Shown: positions 1 to 5,559, numbered from the stretch's first letter. The stretch: DNA of 5,742 nt from Shewanellaceae bacterium (GCA_016779685.1 JADHND010000106.1:1-5742), one strand, 5' to 3'. Notes: generated by a model from the letters alone, not told the origin. Numbers and translations are program-made.

Positions 1-1
1 C

Positions 2-463
2 GTGATTATTTTGGGATTCGTAATTGGTGGTGTTTGTCGAGGTGTAACAGTGGGGGCTTTAGTCACACTGGTTGCTGCAAATTTTACCGACATCACCATT
101 TATAATTTACCTGTGATTATTGTCACCGTCATCATGACAGCGGTTCTATTTGCACTGGGAGGCTTGTTGAATGCTCTGTTTGCTAAAACATTTGATGACA
201 TCACCATGATACCGACTTTTGTCTTGACGCCTCTGACCTATTTAGGTGGTGTCTTTTATTCATTGGAATTGTTGAACGAATTTTGGCAGTCCGTTTCATA
301 TTTGAATCCGCTGGTATATATGATCACAACTTTTCGGTATGGTTTTTTAGGGATAGAGGACATCGATTGGGGTTATTCTTTGGGGTTGATTAGTTTATTC
401 ATTGTTATTTTTTATAGTTTGACACACATCCTCTTGTCTCGTGGTATAGGTTTAAAAGAGTAA
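2..463 (+). CDS. yadH: ABC-2 type transporter permease, YadH-like, C-terminal part (5' end outside window)
   Basis: This is the membrane subunit of an ABC exporter, which would work in the inner membrane with a YadG-type ATPase expected upstream of the window. The frame is open from the first complete codon, so the GTG at position 2 is probably an internal valine rather than a start. The 153 visible residues align without gaps to about the last 60% of E. coli YadH (256 aa as I recall it). Shared segments include AKTFDDI, PTFVLTPLTYLGGVFYS, LNP(L/I)VYMI and FRYGFLGI. Hydrophobic stretches lie at about residues 2-27, 33-60, 70-88 and 127-145, as expected for the later membrane helices of an ABC-2 permease. 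The stop at 461-463 is 2 bp before the next gene, so the two are probably co-transcribed. The family call is secure. The substrate is unknown. Confidence 0.93.
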   Translation: MIILGFVIGGVCRGVTVGALVTLVAANFTDITIYNLPVIIVTVIMTAVLFALGGLLNALFAKTFDDITMIPTFVLTPLTYLGGVFYSLELLNEFWQSVSYLNPLVYMITTFRYGFLGIEDIDWGYSLGLISLFIVIFYSLTHILLSRGIGLKE

Positions 464-465
464 AT

Positions 466-1176
466 ATGCAGTCTAGTTCACCATTGATTATCTCAAATCA
501 ACAAGAGATACATCCTAATTTAGATGCTGTTGTGATGAAGCATTTGACTCATCCTAATCAGAAGCCCATTGCGGCGCATACCCGCGAAGCATTTGATCGA
601 TTAGATCAAATTGTTAAGTCCACCAGTAGACCTGTTGTCTTAGACTCTTGTTGCGGTGTTGGTGAGAGCACCACGCAAATATCAAAATTACATCCTGAAG
701 CATTGGTTATAGGCTTAGATAAATCAGCTCATCGCTTAGCAAAAGGGCATGCCGCTGGTGATTTTTTATTTGAACGTGTCGATTTAAATGATTGTTGGCG
801 CTTAATAGCGGATGCCCATTGGCCTGTAACACACCATTATCTGTTGTATCCCAATCCTTGGCCTAAATCCAAGCATCTTCAGCGCCGCTGGTACGCTGCT
901 CCTGTTTTTCAAGCTTTGCTCTCAATAGGAGGAAAACTCCATATTCGAACCAATTGGCGTATTTATATTGAAGAATTTGCGCGTGCATTGACTCTGGCTG
1001 GGTATCAAACTCAAGTTGATGCTTTTATCAGTGAGCGAGCATGGACTCCTTTTGAACGTAAGTATCAACAAAATGGGCATGAGCTATGGCAGCTTGATTG
1101 TAACTTTAAAAAGAAGACGCTAAAAGACTGCCATAAGCAGTCCTTAACGAGTTTAGAATTAACGCTGGATGATTAA
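466..1176 (+). CDS. TrmB-like SAM-dependent methyltransferase (tRNA guanine-N7 methyltransferase family, divergent)
   Basis: This 236-residue Rossmann-fold methyltransferase resembles TrmB, which makes m7G46 in tRNA. The SAM-binding glycine loop is LDSCCGVGES (residues 59-68), followed by an acidic residue in GLDKS (about 83-87). The TrmB core motif appears as YPNPWPKSKHLQRRW (128-142), the next strand and loop as RTNWRIY (161-167), and the C-terminal motif as TPFERKY...G (194-204). Against E. coli TrmB, the Asp of PDPW is Asn130 and the Asp of ATDW (Asp180, reported as catalytic) is Asn163. The Thr and Glu of the TxFE motif are kept as Thr194 and Glu197. The N-terminal tRNA-contacting region is short. 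The ATG at 466 has an AGAG ribosome site 5 bp upstream and follows the permease stop by 2 bp. The 3' end overlaps the convergent panC-like gene and contains that gene's likely terminator. It could be a paralogue with a changed substrate, so I leave the symbol empty. Confidence 0.85.
   Translation: MQSSSPLIISNQQEIHPNLDAVVMKHLTHPNQKPIAAHTREAFDRLDQIVKSTSRPVVLDSCCGVGESTTQISKLHPEALVIGLDKSAHRLAKGHAAGDFLFERVDLNDCWRLIADAHWPVTHHYLLYPNPWPKSKHLQRRWYAAPVFQALLSIGGKLHIRTNWRIYIEEFARALTLAGYQTQVDAFISERAWTPFERKYQQNGHELWQLDCNFKKKTLKDCHKQSLTSLELTLDD
1121..1145 (-). terminator. Intrinsic terminator of the panC-like gene, inside the TrmB-like coding end
   Basis: Read on the minus strand, GACTGC-TTATG-GCAGTC forms a perfect 6-bp stem (1137-1142 with 1126-1131) with a 5-base loop. 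A G-T and two A-T pairs extend it to 9 bp. A TTTTA tract (1121-1125) follows. It begins about 14 bases after the panC-like stop codon, the expected place for an intrinsic terminator. The T-tract is short and partly used by the extended stem, so efficiency may be modest. On the plus strand it encodes residues near the C-terminus of the TrmB-like protein. Confidence 0.6.
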
Positions 1177-1965
1177 ATTATCATTTAGCCGAGGGCGGCC
1201 TAAAAAAGCAGACGCAAAAATACCTAATTCGTTGGTTTTTTCATCTGCTGGCTTTAGGTTGTTAGGGTCTAAAATATCGATATAATCTGGTTGGAATCCC
1301 CATGTTCTTAATTGCAACTTGCCTTGGGTGATCACCCGTTTTATGCTGTTACCCTGCATCAACTTTTGACCCATCCAGTCAATTGTGTTCTTAAGCTGAT
1401 TGGCTTGAGGGCGCAACTCCTGCGGTAATAAGTGGTTATAAGCACTAACAGCCAACCCATCTGGTTCACGTTCTGTTGGCATAGAAATGATATGAATTGG
1501 CATTGTCAAGTTGGCGATCATATGGCGTATGACCATCATTTGCTGGAAGTCTTTTTCACTTAAGCAGACAACGGTTGGGCACATTTGGCTTAACAGTTTG
1601 CACGTAATGGTGGCAATGCTCTTAAAGCTGCTGGGCTGTCCAAAGAAATTCAAAATATCGGAAACAAATGGAATGTCTTGATAGTGGCTGAGTGTTATTT
1701 CTGGCTTGTAGATCAAATCAGCTAAGCTGCCAAATAAAAATTTATTTTGATCTTGTAATAAATTAGGTAAGTAGCTCTCTGTTAGCGTTTTCGGGTAGCA
1801 CATGCAAACAATGACACGGTTGGCATGTTGTTTTGCTTTTGCAATCAGAGTTAAGTGACCGCGATGCAGTGGTTCCATAATAGGGACTAAGGCTGTTGTA
1901 TTTCCCTGACATTGCCACTGTTGCAGTTGGTGATGAAGTTTAATTTCATCGTTGATAATTTTCAT
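1159..1965 (-). CDS. panC: Divergent pantothenate synthetase (PanC) homologue, probably altered or inactive
   Basis: PanC joins pantoate and beta-alanine using ATP, in cytoplasmic coenzyme A synthesis. This 268-residue protein aligns along its whole length with E. coli PanC (283 aa). It keeps the HxGH nucleotide motif (LHRGHL, His34 and His37), SEKDFQQ (136-142, usually GEKDFQQ), PTEREPDGLA (163-172) and a LG.PRL.DN C-terminal motif. Several signature parts are missing. The NPxQF loop with the pantoate-binding Asn and Gln is deleted: VIVCMC runs straight into YPKTL at residues 51-61. The usual TMG is IME, RPGHFRGV is QPSSFKSI, and the SSRN of the KMSKS-like loop is SAYN. The ATG at 1965 has AAAGGA (1975-1980) 9 bp upstream. 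The gene converges on and overlaps the TrmB-like gene by 18 bp. The frame is uninterrupted, so it is either a repurposed nucleotidyltransferase-fold protein or an early decaying gene. The symbol denotes homology, not proven activity. Confidence 0.8.
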   Translation of the reverse strand: MKIINDEIKLHHQLQQWQCQGNTTALVPIMEPLHRGHLTLIAKAKQHANRVIVCMCYPKTLTESYLPNLLQDQNKFLFGSLADLIYKPEITLSHYQDIPFVSDILNFFGQPSSFKSIATITCKLLSQMCPTVVCLSEKDFQQMMVIRHMIANLTMPIHIISMPTEREPDGLAVSAYNHLLPQELRPQANQLKNTIDWMGQKLMQGNSIKRVITQGKLQLRTWGFQPDYIDILDPNNLKPADEKTNELGIFASAFLGRPRLNDNLIIQR

Positions 1966-2234
1966 TATTAAGCATCCTTTTTTTCAAATTAAATCTTAAA
2001 TAAAATCCTAAAATTTCAACATGATAAAACATTATGCGCTTCACTCATTATGTTTGAGTTCTTCAAGGCGTGAAAAAAATTATAGATCTATTTATTCAAT
2101 TATGTGAGCTGATTTTAAGATTTATGAGGATAAACTAACTATATCCTTGATCTAGGAAGGAATAAAAATTAAATTTTTATAGGATTTATTTTTCTATTTG
2201 TTGACAGTGTTAGGAGCGCAACGATGAAGCCGTT
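1966..2234. other. A+T-rich intergenic gap where panB is expected; no gene recognised
   Basis: These 269 bp separate folK from the panC-like gene and are clearly richer in A+T than the flanking genes. I find no PanB-like peptide in any frame. The gap contains the panC-like ribosome site (1975-1980), an exact minus-strand TATAAT at 2079-2084 without a convincing -35 box, and an A/T-only inverted repeat at 2162-2180. AAATCTTAAA (1991-2000) is complementary to TTTAAGATTT (2114-2123). A minus-strand TATAAT would give a leader of about 107 bases for the panC-like gene. In E. coli panB lies between folK and panC, so the gap could be the scar of its loss, but no remnant is visible. Confidence 0.6.
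2162..2180. repeat. Perfect 9-bp A/T-only inverted repeat
   Basis: ATAAAAATT and AATTTTTAT flank a single A. With no G or C and a one-base spacer, it can only form a weak hairpin of about 7 bp, and no terminator-like T-run follows on either strand. It could be a bendable site or a chance product of local A+T richness. Confidence 0.5.
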
Positions 2235-2708
2235 TTAAATTTTTTTTAAAAAAACACTATCTTTATCAAGGTATTGAGAAAGCGGCTCATTGTCTGGCAG
2301 TTTAATGTTAGGAGCTATTTCCAACAGGGGGTGGATAACAAATTGTCTATTTTTTAATTCTTTATGAGGAACTATTAGTTTGGATGTGTTGATGGTATGA
2401 TTGCCATATAGGAGTAGGTCAAGATCTAAGGTTCTAGGTCCCCAGCGCAACGTTCGTTGACGTTGATGCTGTCGTTCAATAGCAAACAGGGCTTCTAACA
2501 AAGCCAGTGGAGCCAGGTCTGTTTCAAGGCAAGCGACAGCATTGATAAAATCAGCCTGTATAACATCACCTATAGGACTCGTTTGATAGCAAGAAGATTG
2601 CTTGATAAGCTTTGACCTAGGTATGTTTCGCAATTCAGTGAATGCTTCGGATACATGCTGTTTGGGATCGTCTAAATTTGATCCAAGCCCAACATAACAA
2701 ATTGTGAT
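2235..2708 (-). CDS. folK: 2-amino-4-hydroxy-6-hydroxymethyldihydropteridine pyrophosphokinase, likely ATC start
   Basis: FolK transfers pyrophosphate from ATP to 6-hydroxymethyl-7,8-dihydropterin in cytoplasmic folate synthesis. The signature RWGPRTLDLDLLLYG is complete. The first conventional start in frame is a TTG at 2633, which would remove the conserved N-terminal strand YVGLGSN. The frame stays open upstream through that motif to an ATC codon at 2708-2706, two codons after an in-frame TAA. GGAG (2716-2719) lies 7 bp before the ATC. From there the protein is 157 residues (E. coli 159) and begins (M)TICYVGLGSN against E. coli MTIAYIAIGSN. It also puts Trp89, Arg92, Asp95 and Asp97 at the E. 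coli residue numbers. An ATT two codons later is a poorer alternative. The gene follows the pcnB stop by 14 bp, so they are probably co-transcribed. The 3' end has a T7-A8 homopolymer stretch (minus strand), prone to slippage or sequencing error. The function is secure and the start is well supported. Confidence 0.93.
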   Translation of the reverse strand: MTICYVGLGSNLDDPKQHVSEAFTELRNIPRSKLIKQSSCYQTSPIGDVIQADFINAVACLETDLAPLALLEALFAIERQHQRQRTLRWGPRTLDLDLLLYGNHTINTSKLIVPHKELKNRQFVIHPLLEIAPNIKLPDNEPLSQYLDKDSVFLKKI

Positions 2709-2719
2709 GGTTTATCTCC
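2706..2719 (-). promoter_or_regulatory. folK translation start: GGAG ribosome site plus ATC start codon
   Basis: On the minus strand GGAG, seven bases (ATAAACC) and ATC follow each other. Between the in-frame TAA at 2714-2712 and the TTG at 2633 there is no ATG, GTG, TTG or CTG. Only ATC (first candidate) and ATT (third codon) are near-cognate starts. Spacing, protein length and N-terminal alignment all favour ATC. Confidence 0.7.
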
Positions 2720-2722
2720 AGA

Positions 2723-4048
2723 TTAGTCTTTTGATGCTTGTGTGGTTGATTTATTTGCTTTGTTAGAAGTCATTTTTTTTCTTTGCTCGGCATTGCCCTG
2801 TGTGAAAGCTTGCCACCATTTGGCGGTTTTTTTGATATGTCCCTGTTCAACCTGACTACGCATGTTTAAAAAAGTCAGCGCTCTTTTGTATTGCGTTGCT
2901 GTTTCAAGTTTAAATGCTCGCGAATTCTTACTTTTTTCAAAACGGAGTTGAAGCAACCACATCTCACGAATAATGTTACAGCATCGCTTAGATATTGCAA
3001 TACTTGGATTATGCTGTTCGAAAACTTGACCGATAGCAACGTGATAGATATCATGTAGATTCAGATTGCTGTTGACTCGAATATCGCGAACGGTTTCTTG
3101 TAATGGATACCATAGCAATGAGGCATAAAAAAATGAGTGTGAAACGCGCTGACCCTGCTCAGCTTGTTGATCAATCGTGAGCAGCAGCTGCTCAATCATG
3201 CTTGACAGGTTCGGTGTTTTTTGTTTTAAATGTTGAACGATGAATGGAAAGAGGTGAGGCAGCAATTGATATGTTTGTAGCATCTGCCATGTTGCATGTG
3301 CGTGTCCAGCGAAAAATAGTTTGGCAACTTCCTCGTACATTCTGGATGGATGAATATCATCTAGTAAATAACCAAGAGGTTCAATAGACGCTGCTGTTTT
3401 TTCTTCTATTTTCATATCTAACTTGATAGCAAACCTAATAGCTCTCAGCATTCTAACGGGATCTTCTTGGTAGCGAGTGGTTGGGTCACCTATAAGTCGA
3501 ATGATGCCTTGTTCTAAATCTGACATAGTTGAGGGCAAACATCGCAGCGAGAAGTCTTTGATATCATAATAAAGCGCATTGATAGTGAAGTCTCGCCGCT
3601 CAATGTCTTCTTCTAGGTTGCCAAATACATTGTCTCGTAATAATCGGCCAGAGGTATTGGCCTTTGCCTGAGCTGAAGGCTGGTTTGGGTGACCACGTAA
3701 CGTGGCTACTTCAATAATTTCATGACCAAATATAATATGAGCAAGTCTAAAACGTCGGCCAATTAAGCGGCAGTTTTTAAACAGTTGTTTAATTTGTTCA
3801 GGTTTAGCGTCTGTTGTGATGTCAAAATCTTTTGGTTTCAAACCCAACAAGAGATCGCGTATACAACCACCCACCAAATAGGCTTGATAATTTGATTTTT
3901 GGAGCCGATACAAAATTTTTAGGGCGTTTTTATCTATATTCTGCCTTGATATTTGATGTTCATTTCGAGGAATGGTTTGCAGATTAGACGATTGCAAAGT
4001 GCGCACTTTAAAAATCTTTTGATAAAGCGCATGAATATGATTTAGAAT
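2723..4048 (-). CDS. pcnB: Poly(A) polymerase I, likely ATT start
   Basis: PcnB adds 3' poly(A) tails to RNA, which speeds decay of mRNA fragments and regulatory RNAs. The class II nucleotidyltransferase head has LVGGCIRDLLLG (58-69) and the metal-binding pair in KDFDITT (Asp74, Asp76). LIGRRFRLAHI marks it as a poly(A) polymerase rather than a CCA-adding enzyme. RRDFTINALYY and RYQEDPVRMLRAIRF follow, then a helical C-terminal region and a basic tail. From the ATT at 4048-4046 the protein is 441 residues (E. coli 465). Its first 13 residues align without gaps with E. coli PcnB, whose gene is known to start at AUU. GAGGTG (4053-4058) sits just upstream. The alternative TTG at 4060 overlaps that ribosome site and has none of its own. 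The gene lies 91 bp after gluQRS, with a candidate promoter in the gap, and is followed closely by folK. Confidence 0.95.
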   Translation of the reverse strand: MLNHIHALYQKIFKVRTLQSSNLQTIPRNEHQISRQNIDKNALKILYRLQKSNYQAYLVGGCIRDLLLGLKPKDFDITTDAKPEQIKQLFKNCRLIGRRFRLAHIIFGHEIIEVATLRGHPNQPSAQAKANTSGRLLRDNVFGNLEEDIERRDFTINALYYDIKDFSLRCLPSTMSDLEQGIIRLIGDPTTRYQEDPVRMLRAIRFAIKLDMKIEEKTAASIEPLGYLLDDIHPSRMYEEVAKLFFAGHAHATWQMLQTYQLLPHLFPFIVQHLKQKTPNLSSMIEQLLLTIDQQAEQGQRVSHSFFYASLLWYPLQETVRDIRVNSNLNLHDIYHVAIGQVFEQHNPSIAISKRCCNIIREMWLLQLRFEKSKNSRAFKLETATQYKRALTFLNMRSQVEQGHIKKTAKWWQAFTQGNAEQRKKMTSNKANKSTTQASKD

Positions 4049-4058
4049 AAAACACCTC
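4046..4058 (-). promoter_or_regulatory. pcnB translation start: GAGGTG ribosome site plus ATT start codon
   Basis: On the minus strand GAGGTG, four T residues and ATT follow each other, an optimal distance for initiation at ATT. The only conventional start nearby, TTG at 4060-4058, shares its last base with this ribosome site. Inefficient AUU initiation is known to limit PcnB synthesis in E. coli, where excess enzyme is harmful. Confidence 0.78.
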
Positions 4059-4091
4059 AATATTGACTGAATATGAACTTCTTAGAATACG

Positions 4092-4119
4092 ATAGTAAAA
4101 TCATATATGAGTATGCCAA
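4092..4119 (-). promoter_or_regulatory. Candidate sigma-70 promoter for pcnB
   Basis: Minus strand: TTGGCA (4114-4119, 5 of 6 matches to the -35 consensus), a 16-bp spacer, then TACTAT (4092-4097, 4 of 6 matches to the -10). A T8 run lies directly upstream. Transcription would begin near 4085, giving a leader of about 37 bases before the ATT start. pcnB has its own promoters in E. coli, which fits. The element is weak enough that chance cannot be excluded. Confidence 0.45.
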
Positions 4120-4157
4120 AAAAAACGAATTTTCTTGTTTTATTTGCGTTTTTTTGG
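4116..4157. repeat. Near-perfect A/T-rich inverted repeat at the gluQRS 3' end
   Basis: CCAAAAAAAACG (4116-4127) is complementary to CGTTTTTTTGG (4147-4157) apart from one bulged A. The repeat spans the gluQRS stop codon at 4140-4142 and encodes its KKRK tail. An A-tract, loop, U-tract layout could act as a weak terminator for gluQRS, but the stem is mostly A-U and the U-run is inside it. It also overlaps the -35 region of the candidate pcnB promoter. Confidence 0.4.
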
Positions 4158-5012
4158 AATACTTTGAACGTCAAAGTTAGCGATACTATACCTTAAAATC
4201 GAAGCAGGTGTCAATTCTTCCATGCCAGCAAAGGTCGGCTGATTCAAGAAATTTAGGGCTTGGATTAGGGTTTTTTGAGGTTCATGTAAATCGAGTGGTT
4301 TGGCTTTATTTTGTTTGGATAATTTGTAGCCGGATATGTCCAATGCGAGAGGTAGGTGGAGCCATTTCGGATACGGATGATCGCAAGCTAAATATAATTG
4401 TTGCTGATGTATGGTTGAGTCTAATAAATCGGCACCCCGAACAACTTCGGTAATACCTTGTTCTATGTCATCGATGACAACAGCTAAATTATACGAAATG
4501 ATTCCATCTCGCCGTTTTAGAGTGAAATCTTGTGCTGCAAAGGGCAATGAAATATCATGCTGTCCTTGCACGCTATCAAAGATGACATTGTCCTGGCGTG
4601 TGTTTCTAAATCGTATTCCATTTTGATTGGGATCAAGTTTTAAAAAGCGGCAAGCGCCATTATAAACACCCTGTAGATTTTTTAGTTTTCGGCGAGAGCA
4701 CTGACAACCGTAAGCTTGATTGTTGTTAAGTAGTCGCTCTAATGCTTCGGCATATAAATTGGTATGTTGATGCTGGTACGTGACGGCTCCATCCCAGGTA
4801 AATCCTAACTGTTCCAATGCATTTAGGATCTGGCTATCTGCGTTTTTAATACAGCGAGTTGAATCAATATCATCTATTCGAATGCGCCATATCCCTTGTT
4901 GTGAGCGAGCTCTTAAATAGGAACCTAGCGCGGCAATGAGAGAACCGAAATGTAATTCACCAGATGGCGATGGGGCAAAACGCCCAATGTAAGGTTGATT
5001 GCTGTGTGTCAT
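4140..5012 (-). CDS. gluQRS: Glutamyl-queuosine tRNA(Asp) synthetase
   Basis: GluQRS activates glutamate with ATP and attaches it to queuosine at position 34 of tRNA-Asp. It resembles the catalytic domain of glutamyl-tRNA synthetase without an anticodon-binding domain. Visible motifs are IGRFAPSPSGELHFGSL (from residue 9, the HIGH-type loop), a zinc site formed by Cys103, Cys105, Tyr117 and Cys121, the segment IDDIEQGITEVVRGADLL, and KLSKQN (230-235, KMSKS-type loop). The Zn ligands are shifted by two from E. coli numbering. I chose the ATG at 5012, giving 290 residues (E. coli 308) and an N-terminus (MTHSNQPYIGRF) like E. coli MTDTQYIGRF. The longer frame would start at a TTG inside a hairpin. 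No good ribosome site precedes the ATG. The gene follows dksA by 45 bp. The tail ends in KKRK, where an A/T-rich inverted repeat covers the stop. Confidence 0.95.
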   Translation of the reverse strand: MTHSNQPYIGRFAPSPSGELHFGSLIAALGSYLRARSQQGIWRIRIDDIDSTRCIKNADSQILNALEQLGFTWDGAVTYQHQHTNLYAEALERLLNNNQAYGCQCSRRKLKNLQGVYNGACRFLKLDPNQNGIRFRNTRQDNVIFDSVQGQHDISLPFAAQDFTLKRRDGIISYNLAVVIDDIEQGITEVVRGADLLDSTIHQQQLYLACDHPYPKWLHLPLALDISGYKLSKQNKAKPLDLHEPQKTLIQALNFLNQPTFAGMEELTPASILRYSIANFDVQSIPKKRK

Positions 5013-5024
5013 ATCATATAAATC

Positions 5025-5050
5025 GCGCAAAGTAGCAGGAAACTTTGCGC
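5025..5050 (-). terminator. Perfect 9-bp hairpin between dksA and gluQRS (attenuator or partial terminator)
   Basis: On the minus strand GCGCAAAGT (5042-5050) and ACTTTGCGC (5025-5033) are exact complements around an 8-base loop. The hairpin starts 7 bases after the dksA stop and ends 12 bases before the gluQRS ATG. No T-run follows, so strong intrinsic termination is not expected. In Shigella flexneri and E. coli a terminator between dksA and gluQ-rs limits read-through, and this may be its counterpart. It could also fold over the gluQRS initiation region or protect the dksA mRNA end. Confidence 0.6.
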
Positions 5051-5057
5051 TGTCTAC

Positions 5058-5501
5058 TTAGCCAGTAAGTTGCTTTTCTTTTAGTTCAGCCAATGTTTTA
5101 CAATCTATACATTGATCTGCTGTTGGGCGAGCTTCAAGCCGCCTAATGCCTATTTCGACACCGCATGTGTCACAAAAACCAAAATCATCATCTTCTATTT
5201 TTTGTAATGTTTTTTCAATTTTCTTAATCAGTTTACGTTCTCGGTCTCGTGCGCGCAGTTCAAGACTAAACTCTTCTTCTTGCACAGCTCGATCAACTGG
5301 ATCAGGAAAATTCGCGGCTTCATCCTGCATATAGTGTACTGTTCGATCGACTTCCTGTCGAAGTTGGTTTCTCCAAGCATCCAGCAACGTCTTAAAATGT
5401 TGCTGTTGTCGGGAGTTCATGTATTCTTCATGTGGCTTTTCTTGATAAGGGTCGACACCGGCGATTGCCATAATACCGATTTTATCTTTGCCTGCAGGCA
5501 T
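5058..5501 (-). CDS. dksA: RNA polymerase-binding transcription factor DksA
   Basis: DksA enters the secondary channel of RNA polymerase and works with ppGpp to reset transcription during starvation. The 147-residue protein (E. coli 151) is very close to E. coli DksA. It has [12 protein letters not shown] near the N-terminus and a long coiled coil with the tip NFPDPVDRA, whose two Asp residues (67 and 70) match E. coli Asp71 and Asp74. The C4 zinc finger is at Cys110, Cys113, Cys131 and Cys134, within [12 protein letters not shown] and [12 protein letters not shown] chose the ATG at 5501 because AGGAGA (5508-5513) lies 6 bp upstream and conservation with E. coli begins just after it. A TTG at 5588 would add 29 residues unlike the family. 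It is the first gene of the minus-strand series. A promoter must lie in the 5502-5740 leader. Confidence 0.97.
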   Translation of the reverse strand: MPAGKDKIGIMAIAGVDPYQEKPHEEYMNSRQQQHFKTLLDAWRNQLRQEVDRTVHYMQDEAANFPDPVDRAVQEEEFSLELRARDRERKLIKKIEKTLQKIEDDDFGFCDTCGVEIGIRRLEARPTADQCIDCKTLAELKEKQLTG

Positions 5502-5559
5502 CTTGAGTCTCCTATTAAAATACGTTGAAGTATGCTGTTTCATAAAATAATTGGCGCTA

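Noticed and set aside
2079..2084. Minus-strand TATAAT as a firm panC-like promoter
   Set aside because: No acceptable -35 box at 16-18 bp and no TGn extension; mentioned only within the gap description.
2021..2107. Plus-strand 28-codon frame in the gap, starting with ATG at 2021
   Set aside because: It has no ribosome site and no recognisable motif, and a frame this short is expected by chance.
1991..2123. Distant 10-bp inverted repeat AAATCTTAAA/TTTAAGATTT as a mobile-element boundary
   Set aside because: It is short and A/T-only in character, with no transposase or target duplication; chance is likely in such A+T-rich DNA.
2201..2238. Exact TTGACA at 2201 followed by AGGAG and an ATG-AAG-CCG-TTT-TAA mini frame on the plus strand
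   Set aside because: There is no -10 box at 16-18 bp spacing, and the peptide is only four residues and reads into the folK end.
4208..4626. Plus-strand open frames opposite gluQRS
   Set aside because: They lie entirely antisense to a well-conserved gene and show no family motifs or ribosome sites.
5013..5030. Longer GluQRS starting at the TTG at 5030
   Set aside because: The TTG lies inside the hairpin stem, and the six extra residues are not in the family.
5146..5528. Plus-strand open frames opposite dksA
   Set aside because: They are antisense shadows of dksA, with serine- and arginine-rich composition typical of such frames.
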